Source: Romanomermis culicivorax
Taxonomy: Eukaryota > Nematoda > Enoplea > Mermithida > Mermithidae
Length of the DNA: 64,000 nt
Direction of reading: 5' to 3'
Assembly (NCBI GenBank): GCA_963922205.1
Contig: CAWUHX010000354.1
Location: 186,001-250,000, forward strand
Shown here: positions 51,793 to 63,881 of the stretch, piece after piece
How the letters are laid out: every line of letters begins with the position of its first letter
Position numbering within the stretch: the first letter of the stretch is position 1
Position numbers and translations under genes: made by a program
The notes under the pieces: model-generated
Told to the model about the DNA's origin: nothing
The model's database searches: none
The model's input: the letters and a program-made list of their open reading frames with translations, nothing else

Positions 51793-52356
51793 CCAAAATT
51801 GGTTTAACGGTTTAACTCATTTTTTATAAAATTTTCACAAATTTTCACAAAAATTTTTCCGAAAACAATGCTTAAGCATAGGAAATAATCGCAAAACGTG
51901 TCTGGAATACCTAAAAAATAAGTCCCATTTTTGTTTTTGTTTTTAATTTTGTAAAAAATGAGTAAATTCTATGACCCTTAGGCATTATTTTAAAATTTTT
52001 GGGAGACGTTTCATCATCAATTTCAATGTCCGAGTTGGTCAAGGAACATTGAGCTCGAATTTTACTCATTGAATCTTCGGGTGTACTTTCCAGATGGAAG
52101 TCTACTTTCACACATTGGAGCTTTGGACGCGCTTTCTACACCCCCCATATCGCTCCGCATGCTTAATAAAATTCACATCACATTACATCATCGATGATAC
52201 TTTCTACACCCCCTATATCATCCCGTACCTTATACGAATTCGGATCATCAGCTATACTTTCTACACCCCCTATATCGCCCCACACAGTTAAGGCAGTAAG
52301 CTTTGATGTATATGTTTTGTACAGGGGTATATTTTGTGTACCCCCATACAACTAGT
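51793..52356. repeat. Partial copy related to the 994-bp element at 59632
   Basis: It shares with 60200-60625 the words ACTTTCTACACCCCC...TATATCATCC, TTAAGGCAGTA-CTTTG, TGTTTTGTACA-GGGTAT and TTTTGTGTACCCCC. It ends ACAACTAGT. Only the right half is present; the LTR retrotransposon abuts its left side. Confidence 0.55.
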
Positions 52357-52359
52357 GCT

Positions 52360-53349
52360 TCTTCCTTTTGGCTCTTAAAAATTGTGATGTTGAAAAAAAA
52401 CACAAGTGAAAAAAATAATGAAACTGCCGTATTCAGTTTCAGAAAAAAAATTTCGGTTTCTAAAACAAACATCAAATAGAATAGCACATCAAATCTAAAT
52501 TTGAGAAATATCAATGATAATGTCTGAATATTTTATTTAGCTTGGAAGTCCTCCAAATCGACAAAAACACCCTTAGCCTGGATAGAAAACGCAACCATAT
52601 TCAAGAAAAAGACACCACGCAAAATGAAAATCACGTTGAGAGCACCTGGATCGAAATTTACTCAAGTAACATGACATACAGTAAATATGTATACGACCAG
52701 AAATGTTTAATGTATCCACTTGCTGGGCTTTTACGGGCTTACATCCCAGGCACGGCTCAATCCACTGATTTTTTCCCTGTGCCCAAGCCTGGCCCAACCC
52801 GCTGATGGACTGAACTGGCCCAGGTTGTGGGCCGCCCATGCAAGACAATATTTATACAACCAACTTGTAGGTGAAGATTTTATGCAGCAGCGGTATTCTA
52901 TTCTATTGCTGAGTGTGGGCTCATTTTGACAATAATAATAGTGATATTGTTATGAAATTGGGTCAACAAAATGACGATACAGCAGATGCAACATAGCAAA
53001 GGTGCAGGCAAAATCTGCGGTCAAAAGCTTACTCGACATGCCCCAGAAACCAAAGAGCTGTGGTGTTTATTGTGGAATGGCCCAAATAAATCGATAACTT
53101 GATGAACCCTCTTTCTTGACGGCAATGTTATGACATACAGAGTTAAGCTCAGCTCAGCTGCACCTCAATGGCAACGGTATAACATATGAACTTAAGCTAC
53201 AGCTGAAGTTGCAGCTCATTTGCAGAAGTCTCTTTGATGAAACCGGCCGGTGGTTCCGGATTTTATCAACACTATTTGTGAATGATTCGGAGGCACTTTA
53301 TTCTAAATTTTATTCTTGATATCCACGCGTGGATTTCCTTCTGCTGCTA
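52360..53349. other. No recognised gene; GCCCA-rich patch at 52725-52845
   Basis: 52725-52845 is rich in GGCCCA/TGGGCT words like the arms of the fold-back elements, but no second arm was located. Short frames here have no splice support. Confidence 0.35.
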
Positions 53350-53600
53350 TTATAGCCTGTTTTTTATAAAATGCTTCCAAATAGAAAAGTGACACAAATC
53401 AGTTCTGTCGTCGAAATCTTTTACATAAAGTTCTTACTGTAAAATTTTTCACTCGAAAAATTGCTAACGGTTAGGCCAGTACGCTCACAAATTTCCAGTC
53501 CTACATGATATTTTGTTTATCGGAAAATCACAAAAATCTGAAATACTACTTGCTTTCCACTTTCATTATCTAGAAGCATTTTAAGAAAAACAGACTTTAG
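53350..53600 (+). mobile_element. MITE (CTATAGTCTG family), copy 3
   Basis: It begins TATAGCCTGTTTTTTATAAA and ends AAAAACAGACTTTAG. It is clearly alignable over its full length with 33568-33819. Confidence 0.8.
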
Positions 53601-54046
53601 TTCCAGATCTTAAGCAAAAAATGATGAATCCAGCTGATTACGGCTCCAAAAATTGGCGATCGTAAATTTTCTGGCCTTGACCCACGTTTTATTCAAAAAA
53701 GAAAAGGCAATTCATGTTTTCCTCCATTTTATAAAAAATCCACCAGGTTATGAAAATCAAAAATATTTTGGCAGAAGAATTTTGCTTGTATAACATTTGT
53801 AATTTCAGTTCCCTATTTTTCATTAATTAGTTCGATTTCAGAATGTTCTCCAACATAGGCTTCTGTTCATGAGCAGGATGTTTCTGGTACTGTTTATTCA
53901 GCCTGTTTTCGCCAAATGTTTTTCATTCCGTAGATTTACTTCAAAAATAGAAACATTTGATCGTAAACAGCTTATTTAATAGTAAAATCTGCGAAACATG
54001 ATCAGTTAACTAAGTTTCGATAGCATGAAAGATGTATTTTCCAGGG

Positions 54047-57000
54047 ATGGCGATTTTTCTGCTTTTCTTTATTCCATATTCATATACTTTATCACTATCG
54101 GAAATCACGGATGTTCCACCGGGTGAATATCAGAGTAATAATTGGACAGTATCGAATATATCAATGTACGATACACAGCTCAACAATAATAGCCTAATAA
54201 TGATGCAGATTGAAGCAGTTGTGAATGACATGGAAAAAGGTAATTTCCCGTAAGCTGAGTGAATACAAGATTCATTTTTTCAACCAAACTCTTGACAGAC
54301 GACGCAGTTTTAAGGCGGATTCATACTTCATCTGGCATCCGGCATCCGGCGTCCGGCAAGCTATTTTGAGCTTCCGGCATTCAGTGTCCGGCATCCGGCA
54401 ATTTGGTTTCCGGCATCCGGCAAATTGGCTTCCAGCGGCAAGTTGCCGGATGGGATGGCAAGCATACTTCTTCCGGCGCCGGAAATGCCGGATGACAATT
54501 TATTCTTGCTTTTACTATGTTAAAATACTTTGAAATCTGTGCAATATTTTGTTTCAGGAGAAATTTCGCATGGAAAATATATATAATATTATTTTCCAGG
54601 TCTACTCGTAATTATTACGATGTCAGAGGAAGAAAACTTGCTTGATCTAGCAATTTTGTACTATTTATTGAAGAGAAATTTGTCAAATTTGTCAGTCTTC
54701 CATAGGCGTGACTAAACTATAATTACGTCTAGAAAAAAGTCTTTATTTGACTACCCTGCACGTTATGCTTTCAAGAACGAAAAAAACATACAAAATACTC
54801 AGCAATCAAAAATTAAACGAACGCCGTGATTAAAAACAAAAAATTTTGCCAACTAAAGAAATCGATATCTCTCGCATACATTGTATATGCAAAAATTAAT
54901 CAAACACGCACTTCAATTGAAATTACATACAAAATATGCTTTCCGGCATCCGGAAAAGTACAAACTGTTTCTACTCTTCCCATCCGGCAAAATTCCAGTC
55001 TTCCGGCAAAAAAATGAGACGGCAGCGTCGGAAAAGGAAAAAATGACGTCATCCGGTGCCGGATTGCCGGACGATTTGCCGGATCAAAAATCTAAAAATA
55101 GACTTTTTTCAGATGCCGGATGCCGGACGAAGTATGAATCTGCCTTTAGGCGGAGCAGCGAAAACTACTCCGTTTAGTTGTCTGTGTAGGGAAGTACAAT
55201 AATAATTTGTAATTCTGACGATTTTTTTAACTTTCCAGATTTTCATACTGACTTGTGATATTTAATGCCATCAAATATTTCCAAGTTGTGAGTAAAGTTA
55301 CGATACCTTGTTTCACTTTTGAAAAAAGAATTCCAGTTGTTTTTGACACAGAGTTCTGTATTTTTATGATTTTCCGGTGAAAATACTGTTTCATGCTGTG
55401 ATGACAAGTTCGATTTTTAATGGAGCAATTTAAGATCGTTTGCAGCTACGCGCCTTGGCTTTCTTCCAGCTGTGTACTAAGAATGTGACATTTGGCGTAG
55501 TCTGCGGTATGTTCAGTATTACTGTAGGTGTGTATTTATTTCTTCTCTAGTCATGCGCAAATGAAATGACAAATAAAAAGTGAAGGAATACTGTAGTTAA
55601 AAATTCCTTGCTGTAGGATCAAAGCAGATTATAACTTTGATTATGTAACTACTTGCTCATGCTGCACCCATCTATGCTGCTTGTGATGCATCCCCATGCC
55701 TGCACATCTTACCCCTCCTGATAATCTATCCCACATCCCTGTGCATAATCATTGAGGGGCAAGCCTTATGTTTAACCATTCCAGGCCAGGGTACCACGTT
55801 TATAAACTGATCTGGCTGCAGGCTTCACCTTAACTCTAATTCGACATTAGCTCTGGAGCTTTCTCACATAAAATTTAATTTCGCCAATTCCTCCCTCCTG
55901 CGACCATGTACACATAGGCCTTGCATCCGAGAAAAGAAAATTCTAATGCACTTTAGGGTTGGGGCAGATTTTAATTCATCCTCAGTAGATTTTTTCTGAT
56001 CCTTAGCAGATTCGAACCCCCAGCATTGATAGAGAAGATGATGGAGGAAAATGAACAGGAGATAGAAAAAGATCGTCATAAGAGTGAAAATGATGCTGTA
56101 GTTCAACAATTTTTCTAAACAAAGCATACTTGATTCCAAAGAAGTAACATGAAATCTCTAAAAAATCAAATATTTGACTAATAACTATAGATTTAAGGAT
56201 ATGCTACTTGAATGTCTGAAGACCCACCCTCTACCTGGGTGACACCCAGCAGAATTTTTAAGCTGCTTGTATGCGGAATATGTTATATCTCATCCAGCTG
56301 GTGTTCCAGCTCATTCAAACTATTGTTAGATTCAGAAAGAAATGAACAAAAACTTATTGATTCCAAACTCAGCAAAGTACTCGTTACATGTGAAAAGGCC
56401 TTCCAAATAAGTTCCTCTCCCTCTAGAACATTAAACAATTAGATTCGTAATTATTGACATTAATTTTATACCATTTTCGAAATTGATCTTCTATATTTTT
56501 GAAGCTGGATTATCGGTATTTTGTGATGAATTATCCCATAAATAGCATCTGAAAAGAAAGTTACCTGAAATCTTCCTAAATTGATGAAGATGTACTGTTG
56601 TAATTGTTTACATGGAGCAAGTGTACAGTTTGAATTTCTGATAAAGACAGTGAATTTCGAGGCTTCTAAACTTCTAACCCGTTTAAATACTTCTAGGAGA
56701 GATCAATTAAGTCGATCATCTAGTCATTCACATGTTCACAAGTTGAAAAGTTCATGCAAGTGAATGGATTAATTTATTTTTGGTGAGGGTTTATGGTTGT
56801 GGAGATATGTAAAGCCGTAGGCATACTCAGCCGCAACGGGCGAAAAAGTCTGCAGCTCGCACACTTTTTTGCGGTTTTCAAAAATTGCGACCCGCAAAAA
56901 GTTCTCGGGTGGAGTACTTTTTGCGGTTCTGGCAGCCGCACTTGATACAGTATATGCCGTTTCGCGCTGAATAACACTGAATACCTGATCTTTATCAACT

Positions 57001-60000
57001 AGAAAACTCAATCACTTCCAGAATTTGCTTTGTCCAGTGTTTTTTTTCTGCAAAGGAATCTTTTGAGGAGAAAAAATCGGGAATAAAGAAAAAAATTTAT
57101 GCAAGGTTCTCATTGTCGAAAAAGTTTTCGGGAATCGGAAACTGAAAAGATGTATTTTGGTGAACACTGTTTTTCCCGCCGGCTTTTTCGTCAAATAGGG
57201 GTATAAAATTTTTCCCCAATTTTCTAGTCTTTTTTCGCTTAAAAATGCTCATAGACGGTTTATGTTAGTGTTTTTAAGTTTTTAAAACATGATGTTTTAG
57301 AGCGGTTGATTTTTTCCACATGAGAACCGGACCCAAAATTTTTTTCCTCATTTTTCAAAAATTTTCGCCATTTTTAAAAACGTTTATAATGTGCCTACGG
57401 ATGCTTTTCCATGCAATTAGGAGCATACCCAAGCATTTTGACGCTTTTGGATTCGGTAACCTACAACCTTGCATCTCTTAAGTAATTTCCGGTTCGAAGT
57501 TGCGGTTAACTATGCTTACAATTGCGGTTTTCCGGTTCCGCATTTTTGCGGAACCGCAGAAAAGTATGCCATTGTGAGAGCCGCAACCGACCCGCAATTG
57601 CGGGCCGCAAAATTTGCAGCCGCAAAAAAACCGGTCAAGTATGCCTACGGCTTAAGTAAACCTTATGTCAAAATTGTTTTTTTTTGACTATTTGAAAAAT
57701 GTTGGTTTAAAAACTGCACTTCTCAATTTATGAACATAGGAAAAAACTTGCAAAAGACTTCTGCATTCCTAAATGTTCAGTCATTAAATCGAAGAAAGTC
57801 TGAAGGTGAACCTTCAACTATTTGGTAAATTCGTACAAACATAATGTTTAAAACACCTTAAGGTATAATGAAACTTTGTTTAATCAGACAAGCCGCGCCA
57901 GTTGACAAACTTATCTATAAGTGTCAACAGTAGGTATTGTAACAATTCTCGAAGTGTTGTTTGCGATTTGTTATAAGAATTCATTGTGGGCTATTATTGG
58001 CCTTACACTCGCATTAAAATGTGAAACACCTTTATTTGAATAGCACAATATAACACACTATAATACAGTAGTGAGCAATGTAGTGTATGTACTACCTTCT
58101 TCAGGCCATGACAATTAGAACAATGTTTAGTAAATCCTTGCTTGAAATGGGCTTTGATCCCTGAACTTTCAGATTTTGAGTCAGAAGCTGTAACCACTCG
58201 GCCATCGGGTCCAATGTCCGCCTGGTTAGATTCTTCCTTACGAGATGCAATGGCCTACCAGCTTAAATAGAAGACCTAGCTGTATAAACATCGACCCCAA
58301 ATGGCTCAGTGGTTACAGCGCTCGACTCACAATTTCAAAGTTCAGGGATCAAACCCCATTGCAATCAAGGGTTTATTAAAAATTATTATAATTGTCATAG
58401 CCTGAAGAAAGTAGCAGGTACACTTCTGAAACATTGCTCACCACTGTATTATTGTGTGTTATATTGTGTTATTCTGATAGAGATGTTTCACATTTTTGTG
58501 CCATTGTATGGCCAATAATAGCCACAAATGAAATCTTAGTAGGAATTATGTGATCCTTCCCCTCAGATCTATCGGTTATTCAATACTGCTAAATTGACAT
58601 ATGCAAAGCAAGCATATCAAATTTAATTTTTCCATCAGAATACACCTTAGCGATATTTCATCATGGAATATCCAACAAAACTAATGTCTGGAACGATACT
58701 GATCAAAATGAGATGGACGACTTTGGAAACAACACAAGTAAGAGCACACTATTTTTTAATAAAATGCGTTACAAAGCTAAAATGAGAAGATTCTGCCAAA
58801 ATCTTTTTCACAACTTTTGATTACATACTGCCTACACAAAAAATTTCCAAATATTTTGTATATACTCGGATAACTATAGATGTTTGACACTTGGAACATG
58901 TAGATAATCAAAAATTCCAAAAGCAAATATCCTTGCATTCCACTTTTACTATTACAAACTCATTCAAATGAATGAATTTATTTATTTATTGCAGTTACAA
59001 AAAGAAAGCGTTACAGTTTTTATGATGATGACGATGAGGAAGAAGATTCATTTGATAGTATTTGGCATAGTGATTTCGATTATGACGATTTTGGGCTCAG
59101 TTGGGTGAGTACGTAGCTTATCATTTCAATTTGTAAATATCTACAATAATGTTCAATTTTGCTAAATTGACATGCAGTATCGAATTGTCCAAACAAATGT
59201 TCCTTCACTGTCAATTTTTGATTGAAACATTCTATTGAAATGGCTCTGCATTGTAGGACATTGGAATTCTTTAAAGCCAGCAAAGTGTTGTCAAATTTAG
59301 GAATGTTTTTTCCAGTGACATCGGAAAAAGCATTCATAAATTTCATAACTAAAAACATTTTAAAAAAAACTCCTTCATACAGGAGGAAAAATTTTTTTCA
59401 GAAGTCTCCAGGTGCAAATTCTAGATGTTTAGATGTCATAGCTATTCGATACCATGCAAATAATGTTACACTAACCACGTGTGTCAATATTTACACCATA
59501 ACTTGCATAAATGAGGTCTACAGTAGTAACTTCGCCTCTACCTGAGCTCAGCAATGGGATGATGCTGAAACATAAACTTGGTGGCTGATTGTGAGCACCA
59601 AAATAATGCCCCTTAGAAGAAGCATTCGTCAGTAGTAAGACAGGCCCATACAGTGTATACACAAAATATACCAATGTACAATACGCGGGAATCAAGGTAT
59701 AGCGCTTTAGCTGTGTGGGGCAGTACAGAGGGTCTAGAAAGAAGGCCCGAAGCTTTAACATGTAAAATTTGACTTCAATGTAGAAAGTGCACCCAGCACT
59801 TTATGTAGAAAGTACATCCGATGCTTGATGTAAAAAGTATGCCTAAGCCAACTAAAAAGTTAAAATTGTCTCCCAAATGTCTCCGTAACCAGTTTATTGC
59901 AACCCTTAGAATCTAATGGTTTCACAGGTTTATTCATCTTTTACAAAAATTTTTTCAAAAAATTTTGTTCAGGACACCTTTTTTACGTATTTGAGAAACA

Positions 60001-63000
60001 TTTTTCATGCATTCCTATGCTTAAGCATTGTTTTCAGGACACGTTTTTTAATGTTTGGGGACACGATTTTCATGAATTTTGTGAAAAAAAATATGTCAGG
60101 AATGAGCAAAAATAATGTCCCCAACAATGAAAATCATGTCCCAAAAACAATGTTTAAGCAGTGAATCACCAAAAAACGTGTCCAGAATTTGTAAAAATCG
60201 TGTATCAAAACAAATTTCCTGTAAAAATTTTTGTAAAAAAACCAGTAAACCCTGTAAAACCATGAGATTCTAAGAGTTGCACTAAAATCTTTTGGCAGGC
60301 ATTGTGTCATCAATTTTAAAACCCAGTCTGTCAAGGCGTACTTTCTGCATAAAGCTTTGGGCGTACTTACTACATCATGCTGAATAGCTTCAGGCTTACT
60401 TTCAACATGGAGGTCAGATTTCACATGTTAAAGCTTCAGACATACTTTCTAAACCCCTCCTTCTATCACCCTGCACGTTATACAAATTTAGATCATATTA
60501 CATCACCGGGTATACTTTCTACACCCCCTGTATCATCCCTCACAATTAAGGCAGTATACTTTGGTGTCAATGTTTTGTACATAGGTATCTTTTGTGTACC
60601 CCCTCTGTGGGTCTGTACAACTACTTTCATCTCTAATACTAATACTAATGTGTTGATGAAGTTCCAGAGCCCACAGATTGAAAATGGTGTGTGGTCAGAT
60701 TGCCTCATGGTTGAAAATTTTGCTATTGTCAGCTACCATTAAGTGGGATTTTTCAAATTGTCCATATCTATCGTAGTTCCTGAGATCAAGCACAGTTGCT
60801 TGTCACATGCGTGTCAGCTTCAGTGTCTTCTATTCAAAATGTTGGTTGAATCAGGGAAGAGCAACTGAATGGATGATAAAAAATTCTTGCCCATCAGAAT
60901 TTTGTGATAAAAGTTGCTCAAAATTTACAAGAAGTTCCTGCCATTGAAATATTATAAATCGTAGAATTTTTGAAACATTACAAGAGACTCATGGACACAT
61001 GAATCTTTTATACAACTGCCTTCAACAGTTACAAAACCAATCCTTGATTGACACCAAATATATTTTTTGATGAATATGGCTATCCTGAGGCTCGTGAATA
61101 TGCTAGAGAATAAACAACTCAGCAGAGGTCATATGATGCATTTGCTTAATCCATCCTGGTTTACTTTAAGACAGATGACGATGACGATGATGATGGTGCT
61201 TTTAGCGAAGTAGAGGAAGAAGATGACAACATGGATGATGAGGATGATGATGACATGGATGAGGAAAATGAGTACGAAGAAGAAGAAGAATATGAAGATG
61301 GTCAGTTTAAGCAGTTTAAGCGGGGTCAAGTTTATTTCTGAATCTGTTAATTGTAGAAAGTTAATTATGTATTTTTTGTCTTAGATATGTAAAAAATTAC
61401 CCCCCCCCCCCAAAACACTACTACAGTCCAGGATTTCATGAAATCGGATCATTATAATGTGCAATGTCATCACAATTCATAAACCATGGTCAAAAACGAC
61501 AGTTCCTTTTTTAATTTTTGCAGATACCATTTCTCCTGTAGCCAAAAAGTCAGACTTTACAGGACTACCAGGGCTTAGACTACCCACCTTATATGAGGCG
61601 CTCTTTGGGTGCTTTTGCAGCCTAGTGGAAGCCAGATTCAACAGGCTAGCTTCAGCTTGACCAAGTAGGACTTGTTCAACAACCTACCTCATAAATGGTA
61701 TAGGCCCACATCATCTGGGCAAGAAGTGTTCCAAGCTTGCCTACACAATTCATCGACTCCATAAGGACGAAAAGCTGTGTCTGCCTAGGCCAACTATCAG
61801 AAAAATCTGGGTTGAGCCTGGTATCAAACCTGGTTCATGAGACTAATGGTTGGTGCTGATAACCACTGGACCAAAATCGGCCTAAGTCTTAATTTCTGAT
61901 GGGGCTTAGCTTTGAAATTAGAGAATTAAGTACGCCAAAGATATGGTTGAATTTGTATGGGGGTCTGCACTTAATCTAAACCATGCATTATTTATGATCT
62001 TGAGTATGCAAATTGTATTTGAAAACCACCAAAAAGTTTATACTTGACAGTCAGTATAACTTTCTGTAAGTTCATTAGTAGACAGCTTTATCTGAATAGA
62101 CTATTCTAAATGACTCGATTTTTTACTTGAGAGCAGAACCTGTTTTGTATAATATTCTGCTTAGAATTTGCAATGATTTTCAGCTGTTGCAACAACAACA
62201 CAGAGACCGATCACTCGAAGACCAACATTCAGACCACTGATAACAACAGGAAATCGGAAATTTACATTTGATCCAGCAAGACCAAGACCTCAGAAGATAA
62301 CCACTAGAAAACCAGCATACTGGCCACCAAAACCCCAAGCTCCGAAGCCAGCAGGTCAAAACTGGAAAATTGTACAAACCATAGCAGTAGAAGACAATGA
62401 GCCACCACCATCATACAATATTCTCCAATTCAAACCAAAGCCAGCAGTAGGTGCATGGCCAAATCGGGGATCAATAGGAAAACCACGGGCGCCAACTAGA
62501 ATGACTACTCGAAAGCCAACACGCAAAGGACAGCGACCACATAGACCTACTGCCAAACGTCGAAGAATAACTACTTCCAAACCAAGTAAGCAAAAACATT
62601 CATCCGCGTTGGTTCTAGAGTACGTCGTTGGTGGTGTTGAAGGTAACCATCACCAGCCGGGTATCGAGTATAGGCTGTCATCTCAAACAGGGCTCAACAA
62701 ATACGCTGAATAACAGAAACCTATGGAATCAATCCTGTAAACATCATGTTAGATATACATCACAATAATTCTTTGACTTTGGAACAACCGAAGTTTGGTT
62801 ATTTCTGTTGAGATCTTCCTTGCTACTGACATGTGATCATTATATAAATTCTCAATTTTTCTATATGCTATAACCCACAATCTAAACCTGGTTATGTCAA
62901 ATAATGATTAGTCATGCACATGTAACACATATACAAGATTGAGTTAACATGTACAGAATATAAATTTTTGGTTAAAAGAGTGCTCAGGGAAAATCAACAT

Positions 63001-63881
63001 ATGGTCAAAATTTCATTGATTAAATCTTCTGGGAACCATTCAAACATCTTATATGAGAGACATAACTGATTGTTTCACTATGCATTTTGTGAACGAGTTT
63101 ATCTGAAGTTGAGCCTTTATGTACACAAGAACATTGGAATATTTTATCAAGTTACACTGTAGTTCGTGACCTTTGGGGCAAGTGGGATTTATTAATTACT
63201 TGTATACCTGATCCAACCTATTGCTGTGTCCTTGAAGATTCAAAGTTCATCCGTGGTCCGTCCATTGTTAATCAATGTCAGCTATATCACTTTATGGGCA
63301 CTACCATCCCCACAAAAGGACCCAAGCTTTCACCTTACCTTCCCTGCAGACAGACCCAAAGTGATAGTTGGCTATCATTTTTTGTGAAGTGATAGTGTAT
63401 AAGTTAAGTTAAGCTCAAGGCGTTGCACATGATTTGACTTATTTTCACAAAGCTACCATGATATAAGGAAATAGAAATTGAATAAAATTTAATTTGGCAG
63501 GCATTTAGTTCCGAAAAATCTGAATGTTTCCTACAGTTTTAGCAATTACGTCATTTTATTAATAATCAGTGTGTAAATTTATTTAGTAGTGTGGATGTGT
63601 GTCTTAGCACAACATCATGTTCAATCAGCCTGAGTGTGAGTCAAGTTTCTTACTTATCTTACTAGCTACGTTTTCAATTCTCTCTCTTCTTTCTTTCAGT
63701 CTCTTTCGTCATTGAAAGGAATATAATTGCAGTGTTCAATGAAGATGACTTTAAGGCTGGAACTGTGCAATTACTCTATGAGAAGGAAAGTGCATCTGAA
63801 AAGAAAAATTATGCTTCGTACAAACAGCAACCAAATCAAAGCACTAGGAAGGCAGGTCCTGATAATTGTTATATAAATTAG
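54047..63881 (+). CDS. Secreted acidic, Thr/Arg/Pro-rich protein, 6 exons
   Basis: Exons 54047-54239, 58639-58737, 58995-59108, 61175-61300, 62184-62585 and 63700-63881; 371 residues, stop TAG. All junctions are phase 1. At exon 3 the in-phase donor GTACGT (59109) was chosen over the stronger GTGAGT (59105), which would break phase. The ATG is 2 nt after TATTTTCCAG, which looks like a trans-splice acceptor. Parts: signal peptide MAIFLLFFIPYSYTLS; N-glycosylation sites NWT, NIS, NKT and NDT; two very acidic runs (YDDDDEEEDS and exon 4, almost all Asp/Glu); a basic Thr-Arg-Pro-rich exon 5 (TTTQRPITRRP, TTRKPT); and a final exon with FVIERNIIAVFNEDDF. The family was not recognised. Alternating acidic and basic low-complexity blocks suggest an extracellular matrix or mineral/cuticle-associated protein, but that is a guess. 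Confidence 0.65.
54310..55149. mobile_element. Fold-back element with CCGGCAT arms
   Basis: Outer TIRs TAAGGCGGATTCATACTTC and the inverse of GAAGTATGAATCTGCCTTTA. The arms are arrays of GCATCCGGC/GCCGGATGC. The core is AT-rich with no gene. It sits in intron 1 of the 54047-63881 gene. Confidence 0.75.
56812..57653. mobile_element. Fold-back element with GCCGCAA arms
   Basis: The ends AAGCCGTAGGCATACT and AGTATGCCTACGGCTT are perfect 16-bp inverses. The arms contain repeated AGCCGCAA, TTTTTGCGG and GACCCGCAA. The AT-rich core has no gene. The ATACTT step just inside the tip resembles the element at 54310, suggesting a common superfamily. Confidence 0.75.
57986..58216 (-). repeat. tRNA-derived SINE, inverted pair left copy
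   Basis: Read on the minus strand it has GATGGCCGAGTGGTTACAG (A-box-like) and AAGTTCAGGGATCAAA, then a body ending GGCCAATAATAGCCCAC. It matches 58296-58527 in opposite orientation. Confidence 0.65.
58296..58527 (+). repeat. tRNA-derived SINE, inverted pair right copy
   Basis: AAATGGCTCAGTGGTTACAG and AAGTTCAGGGATCAAA, followed by a body that includes CCTGAAGAAAGTAG and ends GGCCAATAATAGCCAC. With the left copy it forms an 80-bp-spaced hairpin. Confidence 0.65.
59632..60625. mobile_element. Non-autonomous element with Maverick-like ends, 994 bp
   Basis: It starts AGTAGTAAGACAGGCCC and ends (inverse) AGTAGTTGTACAGACCC. TIRs of about 130 bp are imperfect and include TATACACAAAATATACC. The flanks TTCGTC (59626-59631) and TTCATC (60626-60631) form a 6-bp, 5/6-matching duplication. 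AG ends, the CACAAAA word and the 6-bp duplication match the Maverick at 13672. No ORF. It lies in intron 3 of the 54047-63881 gene. Confidence 0.6.
61525..61886 (-). repeat. tRNA-derived SINE, copy 2
   Basis: Reverse orientation of the family at 34689-35053. The head reads TTTTGGTCCAGTGGTTATCA and AACCAGGTTTGATACC on the minus strand. The body shares AACAAGTCCTACTTGG, GCTAGCCTGTTGA and GAGCGCCTCATATAAGG. It lies in intron 4 of the 54047-63881 gene. Confidence 0.7.

Noticed and set aside
55446..55506. Short exon-like stretch between CAG and GTATGT
   Set aside because: It is phase 0 in and does not fit the phase 1 junction of the surrounding gene.
58309..58518. 69-codon ORF and its mirror at 58003-58197
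   Set aside because: They are the two arms of the inverted SINE pair.
60134..60742. ORFs across the 994-bp element
   Set aside because: They cross the TIR and have no family motif or splice support.
61529..61575. Extra exon after TTTTTGCAG in the 54047-63881 gene
   Set aside because: The sequence is the tail of SINE copy 2 and has no good donor. Exon 4 joins exon 5 at 62184 in phase without it.
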